Positions 54,339-63,210 of a DNA stretch of 64,000 nucleotides are shown here, in pieces. This DNA is from Roseovarius nubinhibens ISM (GTDB taxonomy: Bacteria > Pseudomonadota > Alphaproteobacteria > Rhodobacterales > Rhodobacteraceae). Within the stretch, counting starts at the first letter, position 1. Each line of letters begins with the position of its first letter. A model generated the notes under the pieces. That model searched no databases. It saw nothing but the letters and a program-made list of their open reading frames with translations, and was not told the origin of the DNA. The stretch is from NCBI RefSeq assembly GCF_000152625.1, contig NZ_CH724156.1:504966-568965 (forward strand), in the 5' to 3' direction. A program made the position numbers and the translations under genes.

Positions 54339-55401
54339 CTTTGTCTCCTGTTGTGCCGCCGCAGACCGGGCAATCATCCCGGCGCGACAGGCTGAATTTC
54401 CGGCTCTCGCCATAGAGCGCGTCATAGATCAGCATCTCGCCGCGCAGGGGCGTCCCGGCCCCGGTGATATGTTTCACCGCCTCGCCCGCCATCATCGCGC
54501 CGATCACCCCCGGCAGCGGCCCGATCACCCCGGCCTCGGCACAGGAGGGCGCAAGCCCCTCGGCCGGCGCCTCGGGAAAGATACATTCATAGCAGGGCCC
54601 GCCGGCGCCGGGATCAAACAGGCTGAGCTGTCCTTCCCATTGCGCAATCGCGCCTGAAATCAACGGCTTGCCCGCCGCCACAGCGGCCCGGTTGACCATA
54701 TAGCGGGTGGCGAAATTGTCGGTCCCATCGAGGATCAGATCATAGTCGGCAAAGAGATCGGCGGCGAAATCCTCTTCGAGCCGCCGCTGATAGGGCCGCA
54801 CCTCGACATAGGGGTTGAGCGCGCGCATCGCCTCGGCGGCGGCCTCGACCTTGGGCCGGCCAATATCCGCATCGCGAAAGATCACCTGCCGCTGCAGGTT
54901 GGAATTCGACACCTCGTCATGGTCGATGACGCCGATCCGCCCGACCCCCGCCGCCGCCAGATAGGTCAGCACCGGCGCGCCGAGCCCGCCCGCGCCGACC
55001 ACCAGCACCCGCGCCGATTTGAGCCGCTTCTGCCCCGGCCCGCCCAGCTCGCGCAGCACGATATGGCGCGCGTAGCGGTCAAGCTCGGCCTCGCTGAACG
55101 TGGGCTTCGCGGCTTGGTCTTTCGAGGTCTGGTCTTCCGGCCCCTGCGCCGTGCGCCGCTTGAGCGCCCGGAGGATCGCGGCATAGCCCGCCACCAAGAG
55201 CGCCAGCCCCGCCAGAATGACCCAAGGTGCCGCCGTCTCGCCGGTGGCCTGCCGCAGCCCGCTCGTCGCAGGCAGGGTCAGATGCAGCAGCACCACCACC
55301 GCCCAGATCAGCGCCACCAGACCCCAGCGCAAGCCCGCAGGCCAGCCGAGCCAACGCCCCGCGCCCCAGACAATCCCCATCAGGATCAGAACCGACAGCA
55401 T
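54319..55401 (-). CDS. moeB: MoeB/ThiF-type adenylyltransferase with N-terminal membrane segment
   Basis: Activates the C-terminus of a small sulfur-carrier protein (MoaD or ThiS) by adenylylation for molybdopterin or thiamine synthesis. The ThiF domain covers about residues 105-345 with VLVVGAGGLGAPVLTYLAAA, SNSNLQRQVIF, the Cys pairs CYEC and CPVC that bind zinc, and DGTDNFATRY. The first 80 residues add two hydrophobic helices (LRWGLVALIWAVVVLLHLTL and WVILAGLALLVAGYAAIL), so the enzyme is probably membrane-tethered. There is no rhodanese domain. It starts one base over the dut stop and overlaps dcp. Confidence 0.86.
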   Translation of the reverse strand: MLSVLILMGIVWGAGRWLGWPAGLRWGLVALIWAVVVLLHLTLPATSGLRQATGETAAPWVILAGLALLVAGYAAILRALKRRTAQGPEDQTSKDQAAKPTFSEAELDRYARHIVLRELGGPGQKRLKSARVLVVGAGGLGAPVLTYLAAAGVGRIGVIDHDEVSNSNLQRQVIFRDADIGRPKVEAAAEAMRALNPYVEVRPYQRRLEEDFAADLFADYDLILDGTDNFATRYMVNRAAVAAGKPLISGAIAQWEGQLSLFDPGAGGPCYECIFPEAPAEGLAPSCAEAGVIGPLPGVIGAMMAGEAVKHITGAGTPLRGEMLIYDALYGESRKFSLSRRDDCPVCGGTTGDKDDQSAA

Positions 55402-55871
55402 CAGCCGACCCCGGTCGAGCCAAACCCGCCCGCGCCGCGCGCCGTCTCGTCGAGACGCTCGACAAGGGTCAGCCGCGCCTGCACCACCGGGGCCAGGATC
55501 ATCTGTGCGATCCGGTCGCCATGACCCACATGAAACGGCGCGTCGCCCGCATTCATCACGATGACGCCCAGCGGCCCGCGATAATCGCTGTCGATCGTGC
55601 CGGGGCTGTTGGGCAGGGTGATCCCATGTTTGAGCGCCAGCCCCGAGCGCGGCCGCAGTTGCACTTCATAGCCCACCGGCACCGCCAGCCGCAGCCCCGT
55701 CGGGATGAGCGCCCGCGCCCCCGGCGCGATCTCGACCCCGTCGCGCGCACCGGGGGCAAAATTGGCCCGCAGATCCGCCCCCGCCGCGCCCGGCGTTTCA
55801 TAGCCCGGCAGGCCAAGCGCCCGATCCGCGCCCTCGTCCCACATCACCTCAAGTGCCACGGCCTCGCTCAC
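55401..55871 (-). CDS. dut: Deoxyuridine 5'-triphosphate nucleotidohydrolase
   Basis: Hydrolyses dUTP to dUMP and pyrophosphate, keeping uracil out of DNA and feeding dTMP synthesis. The 156-residue trimer-type enzyme has [46 protein letters not shown] and the C-terminal GAGGFGSTG. The start is GTG at 55871, preceded by GAGGAGAGG; the frame to 56018 runs into coaBC. It is the fourth gene of a minus-strand run after rpoH, chaN and coaBC. Confidence 0.94.
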   Translation of the reverse strand: MSEAVALEVMWDEGADRALGLPGYETPGAAGADLRANFAPGARDGVEIAPGARALIPTGLRLAVPVGYEVQLRPRSGLALKHGITLPNSPGTIDSDYRGPLGVIVMNAGDAPFHVGHGDRIAQMILAPVVQARLTLVERLDETARGAGGFGSTGVG

Positions 55872-55917
55872 GCGCCTCTCCTCACCGGGTGAGATACATC
55901 CTCTACCCTTTTGAATT

Positions 55918-57123
55918 TCATGTCTTATCCGCGCCAATCGCCTCGGCGATCCGCTCTGCCAGACGCGCCGCGACCTGGGCCTTGCCCATGCGCGGCCAGT
56001 CCTCGGACCCCTCGGCATGGATGAGCGTCACGGCGTTCTCCGACCCGCCCATGATGCCGGTCGCATGGCTCACATCATTGGCCACGATCCAGTCACAGCC
56101 CTTGCGCGCCCGTTTGGCGGTGGCATTGGCGATCACGTCATCGGTCTCGGCGGCAAAGCCCACCACCAGCCCGGGCCGCCCCTCGCGGAGCGCGCTCACC
56201 TCGGCGAGAATATCCGGGTTCTCGGCAAATTCGAGCTGCGGCAGACCGGTCTTGGTCTTCTTCATCTTGCTGTCGCTGGCGCTGGTCACGCGCCAATCGG
56301 CCACGGCGGCGGCAAAGATCGCGGCCGCCACCGGCAGCGCCGCCAGCGCCGCATCGCGCATCTCGCGCGCGGTCTCGACCCGCTGGACCGTGACCCCCGG
56401 CGGCGGCGGCACGCTGGCCGGGCCGGTGACAAACACCACCTCGGCCCCGAGATCGCGCAAGGCGGCGGCAATCGCCGTGCCCTGCGCCCCGGAGGACCGG
56501 TTGGCGATATAGCGCACGGGATCAATCGGCTCATGGGTCGGGCCAGAGGTGACCAGCACCCGCCGCCCCGCCAGAGGCCCGCCTGCCAGCGCCGCCTCGA
56601 CGGCGGCCACGATCTCGAGCGGCTCGGACATCCGGCCCGGGCCATATTCGCCACAGGCCATGTCGCCCGCATTCGGCCCCACGACCCGCACCCCATCGCC
56701 TTGCAATATGGCGAGGTTTCGCTGGGTCGCCGGATGCTCCCACATCCGCACATTCATTGCCGGCGCCACCAAGACCGGCGTGTCGGTGGCCAAGAGCAGC
56801 GTCGAGGCCAGATCATCGGCATGGCCCTGCGCCATCTTCGCCATAAGATCCGCCGTCGCCGGGGCCACCACGATAAGATCGGCCGAGCGCGACAGCTCGA
56901 TATGGCCCATCTCGGCCTCATCCGTCAGGTCAAAGAGATCGGTGAACACCTTCTCGCCCGCCAGCGCCGAGACCGACAGCGGCGTGACGAATTCCTGCGC
57001 CGCACGGGTCAGCACCGGCGTGACCGAGGCCCCCCGCTCGCGCAGCCGCCGGATCAGGTCGAGCGATTTGAACGCAGCGATACCGCCGCCCAAGATCAAC
57101 AGGATACGCTTTTGCGAAAGCAT
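55918..57123 (-). CDS. coaBC: Bifunctional phosphopantothenoylcysteine decarboxylase/synthase
   Basis: Catalyses two steps of coenzyme A synthesis: ligation of cysteine to 4'-phosphopantothenate (CoaB) and decarboxylation (CoaC). The N-terminal flavoprotein half starts [20 protein letters not shown] and includes the active-site region [16 protein letters not shown] and [13 protein letters not shown]; the C-terminal CoaB half has [18 protein letters not shown] and [14 protein letters not shown] 57123 has GAGGAG six bases upstream; an in-frame TTG is adjacent but unlikely. Confidence 0.94.
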   Translation of the reverse strand: MLSQKRILLILGGGIAAFKSLDLIRRLRERGASVTPVLTRAAQEFVTPLSVSALAGEKVFTDLFDLTDEAEMGHIELSRSADLIVVAPATADLMAKMAQGHADDLASTLLLATDTPVLVAPAMNVRMWEHPATQRNLAILQGDGVRVVGPNAGDMACGEYGPGRMSEPLEIVAAVEAALAGGPLAGRRVLVTSGPTHEPIDPVRYIANRSSGAQGTAIAAALRDLGAEVVFVTGPASVPPPPGVTVQRVETAREMRDAALAALPVAAAIFAAAVADWRVTSASDSKMKKTKTGLPQLEFAENPDILAEVSALREGRPGLVVGFAAETDDVIANATAKRARKGCDWIVANDVSHATGIMGGSENAVTLIHAEGSEDWPRMGKAQVAARLAERIAEAIGADKT

Positions 57124-57202
57124 CAAAGGCTCCTCATGGCAATTGCCCTGAACCTATGGCGCGCCCCGTCTGGACACAAGAGCCAGAGCACGCGGGCCCC
57201 GC

Positions 57203-58000
57203 CTAGCGAAACGCGGCGCAAGGATCGTCGCGCTCGGCCGCCGGGCTCATGCGCAGCGCATCGAACGCCCCTTCGGGCGGCGCGGGTTGCCCCTCTTCGA
57301 GCTGCCCCAGCGCAAAGAGAGTGACCTCCGGCATCCGCGCCCGCAGATAGGGCCAGAGCCCCCAGTCGCGCCGCGCATGGCCATTGCCGGTGATCACCGC
57401 CACCGGCGCGCCCCGCTCCGCGAGCGCCTCTGCCGTGGCCCGCGCCAGCGCCGCGTCGCGCAACCGCTGCATCTCGACCATCGCGGGCAGCATCTCGGGC
57501 GGCAGGGCGTTGCAATGGGCCTCTTGCTGCATCGCCTCGCGGGCCTGCTGCTCTGCCGCGTCCAAAGGCTGATCGAGCCCATAGCGCGCGGCCTCAGTGC
57601 CAAACACCGCTGCCGCGCCCTCTGTCATCGCCGCCCGCGCCGCGTCACGCGGCACATGGGCGCCATAGATCGCGGCCTCCGGTGCGGCGGCAATGATCAG
57701 ATAATACATGGAAAAATCGGGCCAGCCGCTCGCGTCCCAATCCAGAACCTCGCGCAGACGCGCCTCATCGCCGCGCAGTTCGGTCGTGATCCGCGCCGCC
57801 TGCTCGGCGCTCAGCATTTCGAACACGATCGCGCGCGGGGCCAGATCGGCCACCCGCCGCGCCTGTTCCGCGTGGTGATGGGGATTGTCATGCAGCTCGC
57901 CCAAAACGACCACATCCTGCGCCCGCATCGCAGGCGCAGTCAGGGTCAGGACAAGGCTGGAGAGGGCAAGCGCCCGGGCGGCAAATGTGAGAACCTTCAT
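57203..58000 (-). CDS. ChaN-family protein (haem-binding, Tiki-like fold)
   Basis: A 265-residue exported protein with a signal peptide (ALALSSLVLTLTAPAMRAQ) and the ChaN start motif VVVLGELHDNPHHHAEQARR, ending with ITGNGHARRDWGLWPYL. ChaN relatives are lipoproteins that bind haem, and the fold is shared with Tiki/TraB proteases. A lipobox is not evident here, so it may be periplasmic and soluble. Its ATG overlaps the rpoH stop as ATGA, giving direct translational coupling to the sigma factor. Confidence 0.85.
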   Translation of the reverse strand: MKVLTFAARALALSSLVLTLTAPAMRAQDVVVLGELHDNPHHHAEQARRVADLAPRAIVFEMLSAEQAARITTELRGDEARLREVLDWDASGWPDFSMYYLIIAAAPEAAIYGAHVPRDAARAAMTEGAAAVFGTEAARYGLDQPLDAAEQQAREAMQQEAHCNALPPEMLPAMVEMQRLRDAALARATAEALAERGAPVAVITGNGHARRDWGLWPYLRARMPEVTLFALGQLEEGQPAPPEGAFDALRMSPAAERDDPCAAFR

Positions 58001-58875
58001 GCGAGAAGGTTCTGCACCTCCGCGCCTTCGCGTTCAAGCCGTTTGCGCATTTTCACCAGCGCCGCCGCCTCGAGCTGACGCACACGTTCCTTGCTGAGGC
58101 CAAGCTCTTCGCCAAGGCTCTCTAACGTGCGCACCTCTTCGCTGAGCTTGCGATGGCGCAGGATGAACCGCTCGCGGTCATTGAGCGCCGCCAGCGCGTC
58201 GCGCAGCCAGAGCCGCAGCACCCGCTGATCATGATCCTCTTCGACCATCTCTTCGGCGCGCGGCCCGTCATCCTCGAGCGCGTCAATCCATTCGCGCCCC
58301 TCATCCTCGGTGGATTGCGTGGCGTTGAGCGACAGATCGCTGCCCGAAAGCCGCCCCTCCATCATCTCCACATCGCGCAGCGGCACACCCACTTCGGTGG
58401 CGATCATCTCGCGCAGCTGATGCCCGTCGAGCCGCGTCCCCGACGCTTCGGCCTCGCGTTCGATCTGGGCGCGCACCCGGCGCATGTTGAAGAAAAGCGC
58501 CTTTTGGCTGCTGGTCGATCCGGTGCGCACCATGGACCAGTTGCGCATCACGTAATCCTGAATGCCCGCCTTGATCCACCACACCGCATAGGTCGAGAAG
58601 CGCACGCCGCGATCCGGGTCGAACTTGTCGGCGGCTTTCATCAGGCCGAGCCCCGCCTCCTGGATAAGATCGTTGAGCGGCGCGCCATAGCGGCGATATT
58701 TACTCGCCATCGAGATCGCGAGCCGCATATAGGCATTGATAAGACGGTGCAGCGCCTCTTCATCGCGTTGGTCGCGCCACGCATAGGCCAGCGCCAGCTC
58801 GGTCTCTGCGTCGAGCAACTCGGCGCGCATTGCCCGGCGTGACATCGAGGCGGTTTCCGAAATATCCAAAGCCAT
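57997..58875 (-). CDS. rpoH: RpoH-family RNA polymerase sigma factor
   Basis: A 292-residue alternative sigma factor of the sigma-32 group. Region 2 (NAYMRLAISMASKYRRYGAP, DLIQEAGLGLMKAADKFDPD, TYAVWWIKAGIQDYVMRNWS) and region 4 (ERFILRHRKLSEEVRTLESL plus KERVRQLEAAALVKMRKRL) are complete. Rhodobacteraceae usually have two such factors, RpoHI for heat and RpoHII for oxidative/singlet-oxygen stress; this one looks closer to RpoHII from memory, which is uncertain. ATG 58875 is chosen. It is coupled to chaN and faces the divergent cobU gene across about 95 bases. Confidence 0.93.
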   Translation of the reverse strand: MALDISETASMSRRAMRAELLDAETELALAYAWRDQRDEEALHRLINAYMRLAISMASKYRRYGAPLNDLIQEAGLGLMKAADKFDPDRGVRFSTYAVWWIKAGIQDYVMRNWSMVRTGSTSSQKALFFNMRRVRAQIEREAEASGTRLDGHQLREMIATEVGVPLRDVEMMEGRLSGSDLSLNATQSTEDEGREWIDALEDDGPRAEEMVEEDHDQRVLRLWLRDALAALNDRERFILRHRKLSEEVRTLESLGEELGLSKERVRQLEAAALVKMRKRLEREGAEVQNLLA

Positions 58876-58970
58876 GACTTTCCCTCTCTGCGGCGGGTGC
58901 TTGATCGACACCCTTTTTCAGGTAATGCAGTCAGAACGCATTCGGTTCCCGCCCGAGGAGGAGAAATATC

Positions 58971-59501
58971 ATGTCAGCACAGCTTCCCGGTGTCTCGCTG
59001 GTCCTTGGCGGCGCCGCCTCGGGCAAGACCGCCTTTGCCGAAACCCTGGTCACCGGCACCGGGCGCGAACGCGTCTATATCGCCAGCGCCGAGGCCCATG
59101 ATGACGAGATGCGCGCCAAGATCGACGCCCATCGCGAGGCGCGCGGCCCGGGCTGGCACACGGTCGAGGCGCCGCTTGACGCGGGCCGCACCTTGGCGGC
59201 CATCGCGGGCGACCGGGCGGTGCTCTTCGACTGCGCCACCATGTGGCTCAGCAACCATATGCTGGCGGGCACCCCGCTTGACGAGGCCGAGGCCGAATTG
59301 ATGGCCGGTCTCGCGCTCTGCGCCGCGCCGGTGGTGATTGTCTCCAACGAACTGGGCCATTCCGTCGTGCCGGAAAACCCGCTCGCCCGCCGGTTTCAGA
59401 TCGCCCAGGGCAAGCTCAACCAGCGCCTCGCCGCCCGCGCCGATCTGGTGGTCCATGTGGTCGCGGGCCTGCCGCAGCTGCTCAAGGGTGAGTTGCCGTG
59501 A
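58971..59501 (+). CDS. cobU: Adenosylcobinamide kinase/adenosylcobinamide-phosphate guanylyltransferase
   Basis: Phosphorylates adenosylcobinamide and transfers GMP, activating it for attachment of the lower ligand in cobalamin synthesis or salvage. The 176-residue protein has a P-loop, VLGGAASGKTAFAE (11-24), ERVYIASAEAHDDEM with the family Glu, and FDCATMWLSNHML. ATG 58971 follows GGAGGAG. Its stop overlaps the next gene by 4 bases. No other cob gene is within the window. Confidence 0.94.
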   Translation: MSAQLPGVSLVLGGAASGKTAFAETLVTGTGRERVYIASAEAHDDEMRAKIDAHREARGPGWHTVEAPLDAGRTLAAIAGDRAVLFDCATMWLSNHMLAGTPLDEAEAELMAGLALCAAPVVIVSNELGHSVVPENPLARRFQIAQGKLNQRLAARADLVVHVVAGLPQLLKGELP

Positions 59502-60070
59502 GCCGGCTCTTTCTCGTGCGCCATGGCCCGACCCATGCGCGCGGCTTTGTCGGCTGGTCCGACCTGCCCGCCGATCTGAGCGACCACGCCGCCCTCACCC
59601 GGCTTGCCGATCACCTGCCCCGCGACGCGCTCATCATCTCCTCCGATCTGGGCCGGGCCAGCGCTACCGCCGACGCCATCGCCCGTGACCGTCTGCGCCT
59701 GCCCCATGACCCCGCCCTGCGCGAGATCAATTTCGGCGATTGGGAGCTTCGCGCCCATGACGAGATCGAGGACCAGGACGCGCTCCGCGCCTATTGGGAC
59801 CAGCCCGGCGACACCGCCCCCCCCGGCGGCGAGAGCTGGAACGCCGTCTCGACCCGGGTGAGCGGCGCGGTCGATGCGCTGATTGCGGCCCACCCCGGGC
59901 GCGACATCGTGGCAGTGGCCCATTTTGGCGTCATCCTGACCCAGCTGCAACGCGCCCTGCGGATCAGCGCCTATGACACATTCGCCCATCGCATCGACAA
60001 TCTCTCGGTGACCGAGCTGCATGTCGCCACACCACGCTGGCAGGCAACGGCGATCAATCACCTGCCGTGA
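59498..60070 (+). CDS. Histidine phosphatase family protein (CobC-like)
   Basis: A 190-residue phosphoglycerate-mutase-like phosphatase. The phosphohistidine motif LFLVRHGPTHARG is at residues 4-16 and the second catalytic histidine is in VAVAHFGVIL. The start codon is GTG at 59498, overlapping the cobU TGA. The tight coupling to cobU suggests alpha-ribazole-5'-phosphate phosphatase (CobC) in cobalamin assembly. Other substrates are possible because the family is broad. Confidence 0.85.
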   Translation: MSRLFLVRHGPTHARGFVGWSDLPADLSDHAALTRLADHLPRDALIISSDLGRASATADAIARDRLRLPHDPALREINFGDWELRAHDEIEDQDALRAYWDQPGDTAPPGGESWNAVSTRVSGAVDALIAAHPGRDIVAVAHFGVILTQLQRALRISAYDTFAHRIDNLSVTELHVATPRWQATAINHLP

Positions 60071-60128
60071 TCATCGCCCGCACAAACCTTCGCTATGCGC
60101 CGCGCTAAACCGGCGCTAAGCTCCTGAC

Positions 60129-60815
60129 ATGACATATGATCTCTTCATCGGGGACCGCAGCTTTAGCAGCTGGTCCCTGCGCGGCTGGCTCATGCTCGAG
60201 AAATTCGGCCTGCCCCATCGCATTCACATGGTCGGGCTCTATTCGGGCACCATGGCCGAGGACCTCAGCGATCTCGCGCCGGCGCGTTTCGTGCCGGTGC
60301 TGCGCGACGAGGCGGGCATCGTCATCGGCGACAGCCTCGCCATGGCCGAAACCCTCGCCGAGCGCCACCCCGAGGCCGGTCTCTGGCCCAAGGACCCCGC
60401 CGCCCGCGCCCTCGCCCGCTGGCTGGTGGCCGAGATGCATTCCGGCTTTACCGCGCTGCGCGGCGATTGCCCGATGCAGCTCTTGCATCAATGGCAGGGG
60501 TTCGAGCCGAGCGATCTGGTGCGCGCCGATCTCGACCGGATCGACGGGCTCTGGTCGCTCGCCCGGGCGCGCCATGGCGCTGGCGGCCCGTGGCTCTTTG
60601 GGGACTATTCGCTGGCCGATGTCTTTTACGCGCCGGTCGCCGCTCGCATCGCGGGCTATGACCTGCCGGTGAGCGATCTCGCCCGCGACTATGTCAAAAC
60701 CGCGCTGGCCGATGCGGCCTTCCGCCACTGGCGCGCCGAGGGGCTCAAGGTCCGCTATGACCCGATGCCCTACGCCCGCGACCTGCCCTTCACCGACTGG
60801 CCGCAGGCCGCGTAA
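60129..60815 (+). CDS. Glutathione S-transferase family protein
   Basis: A 228-residue GST-like protein: N-terminal thioredoxin-fold domain with SFSSWSLRGWLMLEKF (where a Ser replaces the usual catalytic Tyr or Cys), FVPVLRDEAGIVIGDSLAMA around the glutathione loop, and a C-terminal helical domain with LFGDYSLADVFYAPVAARI. Family members conjugate glutathione or act as maleylacetoacetate isomerase-like or disulfide-reducing enzymes; the role here is unknown. It stands about 60 bases from the phosphatase gene, with its own likely promoter. Confidence 0.87.
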   Translation: MTYDLFIGDRSFSSWSLRGWLMLEKFGLPHRIHMVGLYSGTMAEDLSDLAPARFVPVLRDEAGIVIGDSLAMAETLAERHPEAGLWPKDPAARALARWLVAEMHSGFTALRGDCPMQLLHQWQGFEPSDLVRADLDRIDGLWSLARARHGAGGPWLFGDYSLADVFYAPVAARIAGYDLPVSDLARDYVKTALADAAFRHWRAEGLKVRYDPMPYARDLPFTDWPQAA

Positions 60816-60848
60816 CCGCCCAGAGCACTGCCTAACGCGACGCCCGGC

Positions 60849-63089
60849 CTAACCCGCCGGGCGCACCGCCACCAGCGTGGTATGGGCGCTGCTCCCCTGA
60901 CCGAGCCGCGAGGTGCCGATATCACGGGTGAGCACATTGGGATTGCCGGTGCGGCTCACCGCCCCCGGCGCCCCGTCGAGCCACGCCCCGGTGGGCAGCG
61001 ACACCACCCCGGGGCGGATATCCTCGCTCACCTCGGCCCGCGCGAGGCAGGCCCCCCGCGCATTCACCATCTCGACGATCTGCCCATCGGCAATGCCCCG
61101 CGCCGCCGCGTCCCGAGGATGGATGAGCACCCGCTCGGGCCGTGCGCCCTCGACATCCTGCAATGCGGCTTCCAACTGGCTGTGCAGCTTGTCACCCGGC
61201 TGCGGCGACACCAGATGCAGCATCTCGCCCCGCGTCTCGGAGCCGAGCCATTCCTCCGGCGGCAGCCATGTCGGATGGCCCGGGCAATCCTCATAGTTAA
61301 ACCCGGCTATCCGCTCCGAGAATATCTCGACCTTGCCCGAGGGCGTCTTGAGCGGCGCGGCGGCGGGATCGGCCCGGAACGCCTCGAAGGGCGAAATCGC
61401 ATGTTCGTCCCCGACGATCGGCAGCTTGACCCAGTTCTCTTCGCGCAGCCGGTCATAGTCGGGCATCTCGATCCCGTCCTCGCGCGACATCTCGACGAAC
61501 TCGGCATAGAGATGACGCAGCCAGCCCTCGACATCGCGCCCCTCGGTAAAGGCCTCGCCCTGCCCCAGCCGCGCGGCGAGACCTGCGAAAATATCGTAAT
61601 CATTGCGCGCCTCGCCCAGCGGCGGAATGAGCTGCGGCATCGCAAAGAGATACTCATCCATATTGGCCCGCGCGATATCCTCGCGCTCATAGGGCGTGGT
61701 CGAGGGGAACACGATATCGGCCCGTTTCGCGGTGGGCGTCCACCACGGCTCATGCACGATGATCGTCTCCGGCGCGGCCCAGGCCCGGTCGAGCCGGTTA
61801 AGATCCTGATGATGGTGGAACGGGTTGCCGCCACACCAATAGACGAGCTTGATGTCGGGATAGGTCCGATCCTCGCCATTGAACTGATAGGGCGCGCCGG
61901 GGTTGAGCAGCATATCCGCAATCCGCGCCACCGGGATCACCTCCGCCACCGGGTTCTCGCCCTGCGGCAGCGCCAGACCGCGGAGCCGCTTGGCCGCCAC
62001 GCCGACCCCGCCAATCGCGCCATAGCCATAGCCGACGCCGCCCCCCGGCAGACCGATCTGCCCGAGCATCGCCGCCAGCACCGCCGCCATCCAATAGGGC
62101 TGTTCGCCGAACCGCTGCCGCTGCAAGGACCACGACACGGTGATGAGCGTCCGCGTCCCCGCCATCCGTCGCGCCAGCGCCCGGATCTCGTCCGCCGCGA
62201 TGCCACAGATCGGCGCCGCCCAATCGGGCGTCTTGGCGACCCCGTCGCTCTCGCCCAGAAGATAGGGTTTGAACCGCTCATAGCCGCTGGCACAGCGCGC
62301 GAGGAAATCGTGATCCGCCAGCCCCTCGGTCTCGAGCACATAGGCCAGCGCCAGCATGAGCGCGGTATCCGTCCCCGGCACCACCGGCATCCAGTCGCTG
62401 CCCTCGGGCCCATCGCCCCGCTGCGGCGCCACCAGCACGAGCTTCATCCCCTGCGCGATGAACCCCTCGCACCAGCCCCGGGTCTGATGCCGCGTCACCC
62501 CGCCCATATTGACCTGTGAATTCTTCGGATTGATGCCGCCGAACATCACCAGCGTCTCGGTATGATCGCGGATGGTGGGCCAGCTGTTCTGATAGCCATA
62601 GGTGAGTTTGAGGAAATTCTCGCCAAGGACATGCGGCATGATCGCCTGCGCCGCTCCGGTCGAATAGCTGCCAAAGGATTTCACATAGCCGCCGATGCAG
62701 TTGAGAAACCGGTGCACCTGGCTCAGCGCATGGTGAAACCGCCCCGCCGAGGCCCAGCCATAGGAGCCGCCGAAAATCGCCTCATTGCCATGGGCATCGA
62801 TCACCCGGCGCAGCTCTTCCGCCGCCAGATCGAGCGCCTCATCCCAGGGCAGCTCGACATAGTCATCGGTGCCGCGCCCGTCGCGCCGCCGCCCCTCGAG
62901 CCAGCCGCGCCGCACCGAAGGCCGCAGCACCCGGTTCGCGTGATGCACCGCCTGCGGCAGGATGTTCGGAATGGGCGACGGATCGGGATCGGCGGCAAAG
63001 GGGGCCACATCGACGATACGGCCGCCTTCGGTGGTCACGTCAAAGGCGCCCCAATGGCTGGTGGTGGTGCGGGTCTGTCTGTCGCTCAT
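60849..63089 (-). CDS. Molybdopterin-dependent oxidoreductase (BisC/TorA family)
   Basis: A 746-residue molybdenum enzyme of the DMSO reductase family, closest in style to BisC/TorA, with bis-MGD cofactor. Conserved stretches are GNEAIFGGSYGWASAGRFHH, SFGSYSTGAAQAIMP (the Ser near residue 140 is the probable Mo ligand), FGGINPKNSQVNMGG, GGNPFHHHQDLNRL and the C-terminal LPTGAWLDG. No N-terminal iron-sulfur Cys motif or twin-arginine signal is seen, so it is probably cytoplasmic and could reduce S- or N-oxides such as biotin or methionine sulfoxide. ATG 63089 is chosen; the aminotransferase gene lies 122 bases upstream on the same strand. Confidence 0.88.
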   Translation of the reverse strand: MSDRQTRTTTSHWGAFDVTTEGGRIVDVAPFAADPDPSPIPNILPQAVHHANRVLRPSVRRGWLEGRRRDGRGTDDYVELPWDEALDLAAEELRRVIDAHGNEAIFGGSYGWASAGRFHHALSQVHRFLNCIGGYVKSFGSYSTGAAQAIMPHVLGENFLKLTYGYQNSWPTIRDHTETLVMFGGINPKNSQVNMGGVTRHQTRGWCEGFIAQGMKLVLVAPQRGDGPEGSDWMPVVPGTDTALMLALAYVLETEGLADHDFLARCASGYERFKPYLLGESDGVAKTPDWAAPICGIAADEIRALARRMAGTRTLITVSWSLQRQRFGEQPYWMAAVLAAMLGQIGLPGGGVGYGYGAIGGVGVAAKRLRGLALPQGENPVAEVIPVARIADMLLNPGAPYQFNGEDRTYPDIKLVYWCGGNPFHHHQDLNRLDRAWAAPETIIVHEPWWTPTAKRADIVFPSTTPYEREDIARANMDEYLFAMPQLIPPLGEARNDYDIFAGLAARLGQGEAFTEGRDVEGWLRHLYAEFVEMSREDGIEMPDYDRLREENWVKLPIVGDEHAISPFEAFRADPAAAPLKTPSGKVEIFSERIAGFNYEDCPGHPTWLPPEEWLGSETRGEMLHLVSPQPGDKLHSQLEAALQDVEGARPERVLIHPRDAAARGIADGQIVEMVNARGACLARAEVSEDIRPGVVSLPTGAWLDGAPGAVSRTGNPNVLTRDIGTSRLGQGSSAHTTLVAVRPAG

Positions 63090-63210
63090 GGCGTCCTGTC
63101 CTCTGTGCCGCCCGCCACCGCTTGCACGCAGCGGGCCGCCCAGAACTGGCACCGGTTTCATGCTATCTCAAGCCCTAAAATGTACCCCATACATGGGCGC
63201 GCCTACCCCG

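Noticed and set aside
58876..58970. EcfG-type or RpoE-type promoter before rpoH
   Set aside because: GGGAACC followed by CGTT is visible on the minus strand, but the spacing is far too short for the general stress consensus, and no RpoE-type element is clear.
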